Part shown: positions 52,701-64,000 of the stretch, piece by piece
How positions within the stretch are numbered: the stretch's first letter is position 1
Layout: each line of letters starts with the position of its first letter
Assembly: GCA_009760855.2 (NCBI GenBank)
Contig: WPIO01000177.1
Coordinates: 1-64,000, forward strand
Length of the DNA: 64,000 nucleotides
Direction of reading: 5' to 3'
Source of the DNA: Cristatella mucedo
Taxonomy: Eukaryota; Bryozoa; Phylactolaemata; Cristatellidae
Program-made: the position numbers and the translations under genes
The notes under the pieces: model-generated
The model's input: the letters and a program-made list of their open reading frames with translations, nothing else
What the model was told of the DNA's origin: nothing
Databases searched by the model: none

Positions 52701-54000
52701 CACGAGAGACATGTCCAAACGGATGATAATTAATCAATTTGCATGTATTGCTGCAACGTGCATCCTCATAGTTGAAATCAAGCGTTGAATTGTGCATGGA
52801 GTTATGAAAAAGCAGTATGCAGGCTATTGATCAGCACGCTACCAATAACGTGTTTATATGGTGTGGAGATAATCTCATGGGTGTATGACAATATTAATGC
52901 TGAATAATTTAACATATTTCCTAGAAATAGAATATTATGGAAAAAATGAATTAATTCAAGGTTCAGATGAGTGGAACAAATTAATAATCCTAAATATTGG
53001 TGGATCATAGATATATTTTGTGTTAAGAAGAAATGCAATATTTGGAGATCAGAGTGACCTTGGTATTGAGGGAATGGCATAAAGATAACTAAAAAAATAC
53101 TTAGCACACAGAAATTAGGTTGATTATGCACCCAATAGTATTTGGAAACATTTTTGAGCCAATAGTTCCAAAATATTTAGAAATTAAATTCATAAAGTTA
53201 GAATGCTCTAATGTTTGCTTAACAAAGATGGTTGTTATAGATATTTTCCTGGTGAAAAACTGATAAAACTACACTAGTCGAGATAAAGTGTCTATGAATC
53301 AGAAGTATTAGGGGTGGATTCATTCTGCCAAAGTATCATGCCCTGTGTTTACTAGGTCTAAATGTATTAGAATTAAGCGAATGCTATTTTTGAATTTGAA
53401 TTATCTGTCCCTGGATTAGACTGCGAAGTAGTACCTGAAAACTCTATTGCTGTTGGAAACTTTAGAGTGCCTATAGACTCTGAAATAGACATACCAATTA
53501 GTAAACCATTATTTTTATTTTTATTAGGAAAAAGTAGCACTTCGACTTTGAGTACGATATAAAACGATATAAAGTATTGCGTAGTAAGATCATTAACTCA
53601 GGCTATTACAGAACCAGATACAAATAGATTTTTTAGAATAATACCAGTAGTAAAAGAAGTGTCAGTTAGATCAAAGATTTTAATATAAAAGTATGTAGAA
53701 GAATCACAAGATTTATATCACCAGGATTTTTTTTAATTTAGCAAACAATTTATTATTTCATAGCTAATCTTGGACTCAGTTTTTTTACTAGCAAGATCAT
53801 AAATATCACATCTGATTTCAAATGGTAACTTAGGCCTGTGAATAACTTTTTAAATACAACTTTTTTACATGGACATCCACTTAGTATATAATCTTCCATA
53901 ATCATAGTCTTTTCTAATTAAAACAAAACACTTTCATTACTATAGAATTTCATTCTTAACTTTAAAAGGGAGAAAAAACTAAGAGAATTGTGATTCAGAG
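52700..54000. pseudogene. AT-rich coding-like relic, unidentified
   Basis: Composition resembles the viral block at the left of the window. On minus, a frame with a single TGA runs from about 53,680 to 53,390 (IFDLTDTSFTTGIILKNLF, then GLLIGMSISESIGTLKF); upstream minus pieces include KLPFEIRCDIYDLASKK (about 53,810). The plus strand over 53,390-53,690 is also open with few stops (SIAVGNFRVPIDSEIDIPIS). I cannot decide the strand or family. It could be a second, older viral insertion. Confidence 0.35.
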
Positions 54001-54189
54001 TCTGATATAAGCCAAGTATTCAAGCCTTGACCAAAGGAAGTTCCTAATGGATTCTTTAATTAATAATATCTAGTGAGAGCCATCAGGCTGACATGCCATA
54101 TAAATGCCAACTGATAACGGATATAAATATGCATTCTTGGAAAAATTGTCGCTAAGCAACTGGTTGCACATATTGAAATGAATAGAATT

Positions 54190-54910
54190 TCAGAAACATT
54201 TCAATCGGGGTTCAAGAGGCAGCATTCCACTAAAACTGCTCTCCAAAGTATTAACATTTACATTCTATGCGGCAACGATGACGGGAATGTCACCACCCCC
54301 TAGCGCTGCTAGATCTATCAGCTGCCATCGATACCATTAATCCCGATGTCCTACTTAAACCATTGAGAACAACGATCTGTCTGGCAGACAAGGCACTGGC
54401 GTGGTTTAAATCGCACTTGTCTGATCGTGTTCAATCCGTTTCGTGTGAGGATCAGGTCTCACCCACGAGACCGGTCACCTGTGGAATCCCTCAAGGGTCC
54501 GTCTTTGGTCCCTTGCTGTTCTCCATTTATACTCAATCTCTTGGAAAATGGAGTAAGACCCATTAAATAGGATATCACTTTTATGCTGATGATACTCAGC
54601 TATATTTGTCATTCAAACCGTCAGAATCTGCTGTAGCAACTGATTAACTGAATGCTTGCCTTGCCAACATTCGACCCTGGATGTCAGAAAATTTCTTCAA
54701 ACTAAATGACGATAAAACCAAACTGCTGCTCATAAGACACCCTAAGAGAGTGGCTGGATTAGCGGGAAATTCAAGTAAATACAAACGAAATTCGACCGAA
54801 AATAGAATATGTGTGTATGGTACCTTTCGAAAGACAAATATGTTAGAACTGGGATCGGAAGTTCTGACGACATCCGCACGAAAGAAAAAAATTGTAATGC
54901 AAACCACGCC
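54190..54910 (+). mobile_element. LINE RT fragment (CR1/L2-like)
   Basis: Reverse transcriptase core: CGIPQGSVFGPLLFSIYTQS, HFYADDTQLYLSFK (catalytic YADD), FFKLNDDKTKLLLI. Broken by a stop near 54,565 and truncated at the 3' side around KRVAG. Confidence 0.85.
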
Positions 54911-55027
54911 TAGTCCGGATGTAAACCGGAAGCAATAAATTTAAAAATAAAAAATTTACAGATTTCTGCATCATGTGCCACTTGTATCCCAACTTGTCTA
55001 ATCTTGGTAGCTCGCTATAGATGCTTT

Positions 55028-55205
55028 GGTGAGCCGTAATGGCTCACTAGGTAAGGTGGTTGCTTTTCACGACCTCGGTCCCGAGATCGTGGGTTCGAAT
55101 CCTGTGGTGGGCGATCCATTATCGCTGCTGCAAGCGGTGGTGATAGCCGTCAAGGCTCTTGTGTTGCTATACAAAACGAGGCTGTTAAATCATCTTTTAT
55201 TTATT
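55028..55205 (+). mobile_element. tRNA-headed SINE, family 1, best-preserved copy
   Basis: TGAGCCGTAATGGCTCACTA head, GTGGGTTCGAATCCTGTGG B box, GATAGCCGTCAAGGCTC body and TATACAAAACGAGGCTG tail. Confidence 0.8.
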
Positions 55206-57310
55206 AATGCTTTAAGCTTGTTAAGGTGCATTCTTGTGACTGTTATACAGCTTCATTTCCAGGGTTGTTTGGTGCCTTATAAATTGCACAAATTGGCTAA
55301 TATTTCACGCATCAGACTGAAATTTGAAATGCGAGTTCATCTCTGCTTGTTTGACCATAATCTGGAATATTTTTTTATTTCGGTTGGATAGATTAGGCTG
55401 CATACGTCATCAAACGTCTTGGAGCTTTATTTTGTGCAATCGTGGACATATAGAAGCGAATGTATAAAACCGAAATAAAAATAGTCCAGACTGTCGTCAA
55501 ACAATACTATGGAATACATGAACGAGTGGTATTTGCTATCTGCGAGATCTCTTTATCACTTAAAGCGAGAATGAGTGCCAAGTGCAGGGAAGAGCGAATT
55601 CAATGTGGTGATGGTGAGGTTCGCTAATAGCAAAAACATATTCTACTCGGCTTCTCAAAAGCATGGCCTTAAATAAAAGTTTTTTTTGCTAAAATGCACT
55701 GCTGGAGTACCTGCCAAGCTACCGAAACGCTTGTAAGCCAAATATCGTGAGTAGACGGCTTAACGAACAAGGACCGAACGCAAAGGTGGCCAAGTGGAAG
55801 CAATTGTTGACAAAATTGGAGCACAAAAAGCAATGGCTGGATATTTGCTTTCCGATACCAGCACTGGACAGCTGCACAGTAGAACTGCTGTGGACTATCA
55901 ATAGGCAGATTCAAGATAGGCTGATTCACTTATTTTCAGGCTATACGATTTTTATAAGTTCACACATACCAATTGGCACAGATTCAGGATCGATTCTTTG
56001 ATGCAAGCCAGGGGTTCTAGTAAAAAAGCTTAAATCTCCGGGTGTTCGATATAATCATCACTGCAGAACGTACGGCAAAAATGTTTAGTCTGGGAGTTTC
56101 AACAAAACACTGACCTTGGAGCATGATAATGAGGTGATGATGACGGATCTGCACCAAGCTTCCAGGTACAGTGGCTTGGAAAGTCGGGCCGGATCCACGC
56201 CCTCTCAGCAGCTTCGCTGGCCGTGGAACGGAAATCAGTGTTTCTATTTTCTGCCATGCGGGTGATGATGATGTCTGGAAAGTAAAAGCGGTCATAAACA
56301 AAAGAACAGCATCAAAAAATGATATGGCGATAGGCCTAATGAAAAAAGCTAGATGGATATCAGCAGTGTTTCATTGCCAGCATCACTCGGTCATCATTGC
56401 TTTGTAGGTGCTTTAATTAAGCAGACAGCTAGGGCACTATCCAAACACAAGGAACATAGTCTGAAACACGGAAAACTCGTGGAGGCAGCTGAACAAAACG
56501 AGTATTTAACTTACGTGTATAGTACTGTGTTAGCACGGCAGTAAAAGAAAATTTCAATCTACGGATCCGACGTAAATGGCACCGGTCAAGTAGCAATGTG
56601 GACAAAAAAGTACCATATTTGTAGGTCTATAAGGATCATACGTCCTTTCAGTACCGACAGCAATAGCATATAAAAAAGATTTAAGCTTGCTAACACATTG
56701 TGAACAACCACGATTGCAAAATTCGCTATTCTTTGGGACTGGCGGGCACTACACCAGTGCAAGACACAAAAAAGAGTTCGCTGTCAGCCACAGACGATCT
56801 CCAGCAGGCAAGCACATACAAAGAGTGGGCTCATACACAGAGTGACAGTTGTGACGGTGACAGCAGACAAGCAAAGCAGCCGAGCATTGCACAGACTTCC
56901 AAGTGTCTCATAAAACAGGGCAAGTTGACCTGCAAGCTTGAAATTGCAGACGTCGGGACGACGGCATGTAAAAAAGGCTTGGAGCAGCGTGGCTGCATTA
57001 TCCTCGTACATGTTTGCCGGAAAAGACGCCGCACTGTCGGACCTTCAGCAGCCGAGTCTCGACCGAAGCAAGAGGATTTAGGGCGCTCGGCTTGCTCAGC
57101 ATTTGCACACGGGAGTGAACCGAAGGTGGCAACAAAGAAAAAAAACTCGCACTGCTAAATGCGCCGGCCAGCAGCAATGACGCAGCAAATACGTCGAATG
57201 AACCGGCGGCATTCGGGGGAGATGGGCCAGACGGGCGTCGAAGCCACGCTGATGGCGGATATCCAGCTCTTAAAAACTCGTGGTAAGTGAGCCAAATCCG
57301 GCCAGCCAGC
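55206..57310. other. Mostly unrecognised; possible repeat and gag-like ORF
   Basis: Sequence at 55,250-55,450 resembles 33,600-33,850. A 152-codon Lys/Cys-containing frame (56,700-57,158) precedes Gypsy protease sequence and could be a gag remnant, but no zinc knuckle is visible. Confidence 0.3.
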
Positions 57311-57369
57311 ATTCGAATACGAACAACTTACGACGAGTAAGACTCGCTGTAAGCTGTTCGTATTCGAAT
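57311..57369. repeat. Hairpin: 27-bp arms
   Basis: ATTCGAATACGAACA...CTTAC pairs with GTAAG...TGTTCGTATTCGAAT around a centre near 57,340, with few mismatches. Confidence 0.85.
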
Positions 57370-57384
57370 AATGCTCGTAAATAT

Positions 57385-58130
57385 TCGCCGGAGTTTCTCG
57401 TGGGTCTTCTCGATAGTGGATGTTTCGTACCCTCTCATCGGCGCCGATTTCCTTACTCGTTTCGGGCTCATCGTAGACCTCGAGCACCGCTCACTGTGCG
57501 ATTTGAGCTCTGTGCTTCTTAAACGGTGCGATCTTACTTTGTCCATTACGCCCTATCATCTCTGCTCCACCCCTTTGACTCTACGCCTCCGACTGCTCCG
57601 CTTCACTTCGCCGAATCTCAAGCATCACGCAACCCAGAAACCTCTCTGCGCCGGTCAAGCATTCGGTTCGCCACCACAGTGTCACGAGCCTATCCGCTCC
57701 CGCCTTTGAAGCCTGGCTCTAGATCGTCAGAGATACGGCTCTCGCTGAATTCGAGCATACGCTGCAGCTGGGAATCATGGAGCCGTCTGAGATCGAGTAC
57801 GCCAGCCCTCTCCATCTCGTACCCAAAAAGGATGGCGACTGGCGCCCTTGCGGTGACTATCGCGCTTTGAATCGCATCAGCCAGCGCGACTCTTGTCCTC
57901 TACTGGCGCTTAACGATTTCGCATCTGCACTACACGGCAATGTGGCTTTCTCTCAAATCGATCTCGTGCGGGCATATCATCAAATACCCATTCATCCCGG
58001 CGACGTCCCTAAAACTGCCGTAATCACGCCGTTCATGCTGTTTCAATTCAAGCGAATGCGTTTCGGCTTGAGGAATGCTGCCCAGACCTTGAGCGTTTCA
58101 TCGACCAGTAAACCGAAGACTTGATTTCTG
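57385..58130 (+). pseudogene. Gypsy relic: protease end and RT start
   Basis: Protease C-terminus VSYPLIGADFLTRFGLIVDL (57,420-57,480), then after frame breaks RT: IEYASPLHLVPKKDGDWRPC, CGDYRALNRI, FSQIDLVRAYHQIPIHP, MRFGLRNAAQT (57,790-58,085). It is cut off before the YxDD box and abuts an LTR. Confidence 0.85.
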
Positions 58131-58249
58131 TTTTCCGTTCCTGGATGATCTTTATATCGCGTCTGTCAGCGAGATCGAGCACGGAAGGAAGGAATCTTCC
58201 ATCGCCTCGAGGAATACGGGGTAATCATCAACCGATCTAAGTATTTGAA

Positions 58250-58436
58250 GTTTTGTTGGGTCCGCCTGGCTAGTCCAGTCGCCAGCCTCTTCCGGCCGAG
58301 AACAGTGGACCCACTTGCAGCAGCCGATTCAAAGACAGCGTGGTGGCCGTGCGGCTCAGCTCCGCAGTTGTTTAACACGCGGCATCTGCCTGCGCCGTCT
58401 TGATCTGTGCGAGACTACCCGCACAATTTTAACGGT
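58250..58436 (+). mobile_element. Gypsy LTR, copy B
   Basis: TGTTGGGTCCGCC start, CTTCCGGCCGAGAACAGTGG, CGGCATCTGCCTGCGCCGTC, then GACTACCCGCACAA. Followed by TGGCTACGAGCAG, a possible primer-binding site, so this may be the 5' LTR of the next relic. Confidence 0.7.
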
Positions 58437-58479
58437 GGCTACGAGCAGCAATTTTTGTTGATCCCTGGCAACCCGCGAA

Positions 58480-58910
58480 GGCTTCGTCTCGTTTGGTGAG
58501 GAACGACGGGCGCTCGGCGATTACCTGAATGTGTTCGATAAGTACGTGCTAGCTCAGGACTTTCTGTAGATCGCCATAAAGCCGTATTTCTGAGTTCTAT
58601 CGGAGCTTAGGCATAGGCGCTGCTGCGTAGCCTTATATCACAGGCTGTACCTTCGGATAGGAGCCTGTTGGAACTCACGAACGCACTTCCGGACCATCTT
58701 ACGTCCGCTCCGCTCGAAATAGCCGAGTTCCACTGTCGTCATCAACGACCAGGTGAAACAGCGAGAGACTTTTTAGCCGCCTTGTGTCTCCTATCTCGGC
58801 ATTGCGGATACGACCCATTCTTGCCGACAGCTCTGCGAAACCATCTGGTATGCGGCCTTTCGTGCAGCGCTGCTCAGCAAAGGCTATTGATTATTTGTTA
58901 AAAGTCTGAC
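58480..58910 (+). pseudogene. Gypsy gag relic
   Basis: ELTNALPDHLTSAPLEIAEF, GETARDFLAALCLLSRHCGY and LRNHLVCGLSCSAAQQRLL match the same region of the gag at 63.5-64.0 kb. Earlier gag sequence is broken by stops. Confidence 0.75.
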
Positions 58911-59149
58911 ACTGGAGATAGCGTTAGACATTACGACAGCAGCATACCAGTCGCAAAAAGAGGTCGCAACGATGGAAAAGGGCTCCGGGTATTCGGCTGC
59001 CGAACCTTTGCCCGTCGATAGGGTGAGCGAACCGCACTGTAAGCGAATCGCCCGCGAATCGTCTTGCGGCTAAACGCAGCCCGAATGTTGAAGACGCCCT
59101 CATTACCGCAGCGTATGCCACGTCTGCGGGATACAAAGTCATATCCAAA

Positions 59150-60165
59150 GAGTGTGCAGAAGTAAAGATCAGCAGCTGATGCGAGCGGCAGGAAATGCGA
59201 CCGCCAGAGAAACAAATTCAAACAACAACTACGAAGGACGTCGGAAAAGTGTCGTTTTCGACGTCGTTTTCAGTCAATCTGCGAGAAGTGCGACCCGCAA
59301 ACTGTGCAAATACGGGTCCGCGTTGAAGGAGCACCCGTTCACATGGAATTTGACACAGGATCGAGCATTTCTACGCTATCCTTGCATGAGTATTAACGTG
59401 TCTGTCCTACGGCGGTATGGCGCTACTGCGGAGATATCTCCTGTCGGCGTAATTCATCCTCAGGCTGAATACCAAGGAAAGAAAGTCCAAGCTCGACTTT
59501 TCGTCCTTGCCGAAACCGACGTGCCGCTGTTCGGCAGACAATGGATGGCGGCTTTCGATCTCGACATCGGCAGGATTCAGTCTCTGCGAATTTATTGACA
59601 GAGCACCGAGACTTTGACGCTCTTCTACAGCAGCCTGACGATCTCTTCCACCAGACGCCGGGTAATTTCAGCAGTGTCAAGGCCAAGGTCAAGTTGCATG
59701 TTCGAGAAAATGCTGTACCTGTGCATGTTAAATATCGAACTGTGCCATTTGCATTATGCGAGACAGTGGAGGCTGAGCTAAACAAAGTGCTCTCTCGTGG
59801 GGCCATTTCGCGGGTCGAGCAGAGCGAATGAGCGACTCCAGTAATGCCAGTCATTAAGCCCGCCGGCTCGATCCGCCTCTGCGGTGACTAGACAGCGACG
59901 CTGAATTCTCAGCTAATGATTGATTAATTTCCAATGCGACTTACAGAAAAAATTAAATGGCGGGACCTTATCTTCAAAGCTGGACCTATCGCATGTATTT
60001 ACGCAGATTGAACTTGAGAAAGCGTCCTGAGATTTTGTGACTATTACTACGCACAAGGGTTTGTTAAAATACAACCGCTTACCATTTGGTGTTTCCTCCT
60101 CTGCCGCTATTCATCAAAGGGCTGTGGATCATTTGCTGTCTTGACTGCCTGTCGCATTGTGCTAC
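59150..60165 (+). pseudogene. Gypsy protease-RT relic
   Basis: Protease-like MEFDTGS-type site in one frame near 59,345 and QARLFVLAETDVPLFGRQWM (59,490-59,550), then VKYRTVPFALCETVEAELNK and a RT start (59,720-59,890) with many stops. More distant from the 57.4-kb copy than alleles would be. Confidence 0.75.
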
Positions 60166-60589
60166 AAGGATGACACTTTTATGAAAGGAAAGGACCGAAC
60201 TTCCCACATACATAATCTTGCTTGAATGTTGGCTAAACTGCAAAATGCTGGCCTCCGCGTGTAAGCAGAGAGAAGTGTGCCTTCTTAAAACCGTCCATTG
60301 TATACCTAAGGCATCAAATAGAGAAGAACCGCATACATCCCACAGAGAACAAAGTGGCGGCCATAAAAAAGAGCCAGGCTACTTACGGACGTCAGTGGCC
60401 GCCCGTCATTTATAGAGAGATGGTGCACATGTTATTACCCAACCTCACACAGGTCTTGCACCCCTTATACGAATTGCTTCAAAAGCAAAGCATGTGGTTA
60501 TGGACTGTTCTCTGCCAACAGGTTTTCACAAAATTTAAGTAGACGATTAGCTCTGAAAGCGTACTGGCAGCATAAACCTTAATGAAATG

Positions 60590-62095
60590 CTCGTGCTAGC
60601 TTACGAGGCGTCATCTTATGGCCTGGGGGCTGTTTTATCTCATCGACTATCCGACGGACAGGAGAGACCCAGAGAAAAACTATTCACGAATTGAGGTCTT
60701 GTCACTAATTTTTGGGGTTACGCATTGTCATCTATATTTTTATGGGCGGAAGTTCCTGCTGGTCACCGCCCACTAATTACTATTATCAGCCGGACGACAG
60801 GCATTCTGCCTATTCCTGCCATGCATATGCAGTGTTGGGCTGCGGTGTTGGGCTGCGTACACATATAGCATCGAGTGCAGGCAGTCAGAAGATCATGCTA
60901 ACACTGATGCTATGTCGCCACTACCAAGGCCAGTTAAGGAAGACCCGTGTCCAGAGATCACTTTGTTCCACGTTGACCATGTTGCTATGCTTCCTGTGAC
61001 TAAGCAGGCAGCAATCAGCAGCCACCCAACAGTATCCGCTGCTAATGACACAGCGATGAATGGATGGCCGGCCTGAAATCCTTCATCGGCCATGACCTCA
61101 TATTACAACTGCAGACAGGAGCTGGAAATACATGACGGGTGTCTGCTTCGGGGCATGATACTAGCCATATCCACTTCCCTCAGTGGCCAGTTCTTGCATG
61201 AGCTTCACGACGGCCATCTCGGCATAATGAAAATTAAAACGACTGCTAGAAACTACGTCTGGTGGCCGGACATAGATAGTGGTATAAAAAAAATTACTGC
61301 TGTAGATGCCCTTATTGCAACCAAGTGAGGCAACGCCAGCAACTTTACTTAAGTGGAGTGACCCAGCAGAACCGTGGCAACGTATTCACATTGATTTTGC
61401 CGGGCCACTTGGCAATCGCTATTTCCTAATATTGGTAGATGCCTTCTCGAAGTATTCCGCATGAGGGAAGCAACGTCTGGCACCACAATATTAACGTTAC
61501 GGATACTCTTTGCCCGATTGGGTCTACCCAGGGTAATTGTGTCTGACAACGGACGGCAGTTCACTTCTCATGATTTTTCTAGTTTCCTACAGGCTAACGG
61601 CATCCGGCACTTCCTCTCGGCACCTTATCAACCATAGGGCAATAGACTAGCTGAGCGCTTTGTACAAACCATCAAGCAGGCAAATGATGCAGCTGCAGTG
61701 CAGGCGATCCGCAGCGGTGCATCGACCATCGTTCCTGCTAAAGTACAGCTCCTCCGAGATTGCCACGACCGGGTCCACCCCATCGCAGTTACTTCTGGGC
61801 CGAAACTTGAGCACATGCCTCGACCTGCATCGTCCGGCCACTGAAGGTGCTGCCACGCCTTCATCTCCAACTAGGCCTCACAGATATGCGAATGGAGACC
61901 TGGTGTGGTACAGGGATTATCGTAACGGGACAACAATTTTGTCTCCGGGAACCATAAAGGCAGCCAAGGACTAGATGATGTATTGGATAGAGCCATTAGA
62001 TGCTGCTCACTGCGTGATTCGTCACCAAAACCAGCTCCGCCGGTAAGATTTATTGCCATACTCTGACCAGGTGACTCGGAAGGTGTGAGCAGAGC
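60590..62095 (+). pseudogene. Gypsy RNase H and integrase relic
   Basis: RNase H LAYEASSYGLGAVLSHRL (about 60,595), integrase finger LHELHDGHLGIMKIKTTARN (61,200-61,260), core RIHIDFAGPLGNRYFLILVD (about 61,385) and LPRVIVSDNGRQFTSHDF (about 61,535), ERFVQTIKQ (about 61,655), in alternating frames. Confidence 0.85.
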
Positions 62096-62483
62096 CCGAG
62101 AGGAGGAAGACCTGCTACTAATTATATAAGCAATGCTAGTGCTAGTAATAATGCTTCAGCTGTGGCAGAAGCTGCTGACATAATTAGCTAAGGCCCTACT
62201 GTAGCTGCTGAGAGTACCATGGCGTGTACTGACCCGCAGCTACAACTCAATACCGCTGACACTAATGGTGTTATTGCAGGCCCATCGACAGAGAGCCTCC
62301 GCGACACATTTGGATGCATCGAAAAGTGGAAATGAAGTCGTCTCGGACAGCGATGCCGCCGACTCAGTCCGACATGCACTACATACATCGACCCGTATAA
62401 ACCAAAGACGCCGTCCAACCTACATACGGTACTTTGTAACGCGAGACCGGCGCTTTATCGGCCACTGCTGGGAAGAGGGATAT

Positions 62484-62662
62484 TGGGTCCGCTTGGCTTG
62501 TACAGCTACCCACCGCCCTCTTCCGGCCGAGAACACCGGATCCATTAGCAGCATCTGCTTCTTAGCCAGTGTGGTGGTCATGCGGCCCGGCTACGCGTTT
62601 GTTTAATAAACGGCACCTCCCTGAGCCGTCTTGATCTGTGTGCGACTACCAGCACAAATTTA
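62484..62662 (+). mobile_element. Gypsy LTR, copy C
   Basis: TATTGGGTCCGCTTGG start, TCTTCCGGCCGAGAACACCG, TTAATAAACGGCACCTCC and CGTCTTGATCTGTGTGCGAC. Same family as 26.16 and 58.25 kb. Confidence 0.75.
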
Positions 62663-62714
62663 ACACGTTCCATCTCTCGATTACCTCGGACATCATGTAT
62701 CCTCGGAAGGCTGC

Positions 62715-63505
62715 AACAGCTAATGTACGGTGCCTGGAAACCCTTGGCCTTTTTCTCTCTCACACTCTCCCGTGGAATCTTGCTACTCGACTTTCGACCG
62801 AGAGGTTCTTGCTATATATACTCTGTGATGCTACATTTCCGCTACTCTGTGGAAGGCCGCGCTTTCTTGGTGCTTACCGACCATCGCCCAATCGTATACG
62901 CCATCGTTTCATCCTCCGACCGCTTCACACTTCGACAGCAGCCGTTATTTCTCTTCCACCTCGAAGTTTACCATGGACATTCGCTACTTGAAGGATACTT
63001 AGAACTGCTTCGCCGACCCACTTTCATGAGATATCGCTGCTTTCGATATGGATGACCGTGCTGTCGATTACAGCTTCCGAGGAGGAGCCTGAAATCCTCG
63101 CTTCACCAACTACTTCCCGACACCTTCAACCGGTCCCAATACCGATGTCGCAGGTAACCATTTTACGCCACCACTCTACCGGCCACGATCGCCCATACGT
63201 GTCTGCAGCCTTCCGTCGACAAATCTTTGACAAGCGCCAGATCAAATCACGGTTTGCATGGCCTACTATGAATTTAGACGTTTGCTCTTGTTCCCGAACC
63301 CCAAAGGTAGCCCGGCACACTTCGACGCCAGTCGGGCAGTTTCCCACCCCATCGCGACGATTCAGTTCATGTTGTTCACGTTGACCTCGTCGGGTCGAAA
63401 CTCATTCCGATGGTGCCACATATTTACTTACGGTTGTCGACCGTTTCACAGGCTGACTGAAAGCGTTTCTTCTGTCCGACATTTCCGAATCCGCCATCGC
63501 ACAAG
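62715..63505 (+). pseudogene. Gypsy RNase H and integrase relic, second lineage
   Basis: RNase H end YSVEGRAFLVLTDHRPIVYA (about 62,840-62,900), LEGYLELLRRP; integrase finger-like zone 63,220-63,330 and VGQFPTPSRRF with a core start near 63,360. Ends where gag sequence begins. Confidence 0.75.
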
Positions 63506-63966
63506 CCGTATCGCATGGCCCGAATCCGCCGAGTCGTTCGAAAAATACGTCGAGTGCTTTGACATATGCACGATGGTAAACAAAATTCCGGGCGAGAATC
63601 GGAAGAAAATTTTCATTTACTGCCTGAGCGCTAAAACATATGGGCAGATCATTAGAGCTTTTTCCCCTAGACTCTTCGTGGCCGGTTACCGAGCCAACCA
63701 AGCCATACGACGCTATGGTAACCTTCGATCGAGTAATGGAAATTTTGATAGGATACCTCTCGCTGGCGCCGCTAGAAATCGCCGAGGCAAATAAATTTCA
63801 GTGTCGATGTCAACAGCCAGGAGAGTCAAAACGCGATTTTGTGTCGCAGCTAAGGGCGATTGCTGCGAACTGTAACTTTGGCTGGTTCGAAAGGAACGCC
63901 TTATGGAACCAGGTGGTTTACGGGCTGACGCAACTTGCCTCAGGCTGCTATGTCAGGGAGGTTTGA
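63506..63966 (+). pseudogene. Gypsy gag relic at right edge
   Basis: ESFEKYVECFDICTMVNKIP, KKIFIYCLSAKTYGQIIRAF, then in another frame LSLAPLEIAEANKFQCRCQQ and PGESKRDFVSQLRAIAANCN. Capsid-type gag of the Ty3/Gypsy class, one frame break near 63,690, running toward the right edge of the window. Confidence 0.8.
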
Positions 63967-64000
63967 CGCTTGACAAAGCTATTAACGTTGCAACCGCCAC

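Noticed and set aside
52802-53131. 109-codon minus ORF read as a possible mitochondrial cox1 insertion
   Set aside because: A loose resemblance in one short stretch only; the rest does not follow the cox1 pattern and TAA as well as TGA stops occur.

Overview
The window is eukaryotic nuclear DNA, almost certainly from an invertebrate animal. It holds spliced genes with GT-AG introns, a metazoan-type cystathionine beta-synthase (CBS) gene, a type II membrane GT31 glycosyltransferase, CR1/L2-like LINE fragments, tRNA-headed SINEs, a hAT relic, Ty3/Gypsy elements and long microsatellites. I cannot name the phylum from the sequence.

Positions 1-9,930 are a very AT-rich virus-like block: an endogenous Polinton/adintovirus-like element that runs off the left edge. 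It carries a protein-primed-type family B DNA polymerase (broken by one frameshift and one in-frame stop), an adenovirus-pX-like hydrophobic protein (broken), three tandem fibre-like genes with phage-tail-type repeats, a small family of proteins sharing a VSRIL-C module, and several unknown ORFs. Nearly every gene has a TATATAG-like motif within about 15 nt of its ATG. A 119-bp imperfect palindrome at 9,809-9,927 marks the right end of the block. Integrase, capsid, packaging ATPase and protease genes are not in the window and would have to lie to the left.

Positions 9,930-26,355 are mostly repeats and unannotated DNA around one single-exon gene, a beta-1,3-galactosyltransferase-like GT31 enzyme (13,513-14,733). 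Repeats here include LINE 3' ends, two SINE families, a foldback-like element (about 19,025-19,530), a decayed hAT/ZMYM-type transposase (22,650-25,250) and long CA and CTG tracts.

Positions 26,356-31,040 are a young LTR retrotransposon with 488- and 477-bp LTRs, the 5-bp target duplication CATAC, and gag, protease, RT, RNase H and integrase. It is nested beside an older LTR relic. One frameshift interrupts RT.

Positions 32,802-52,027 (minus strand) are a CBS gene, for which I recover ten exons with matching splice phases. The exons that should carry the PLP lysine (GGSVK) and SGNTG loop, about 117 residues, are not found between exons at 51,900 and 49,855; that intron instead holds a LINE copy and microsatellites. 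The introns also contain LINE fragments and a 0.5-kb direct duplication flanking one exon.

Positions 52,028-64,000 hold an unidentified AT-rich coding-like relic (52.7-54.0 kb), a LINE RT fragment, SINEs, and from 57.3 kb to the right edge a mosaic of decayed Gypsy fragments and their LTRs.
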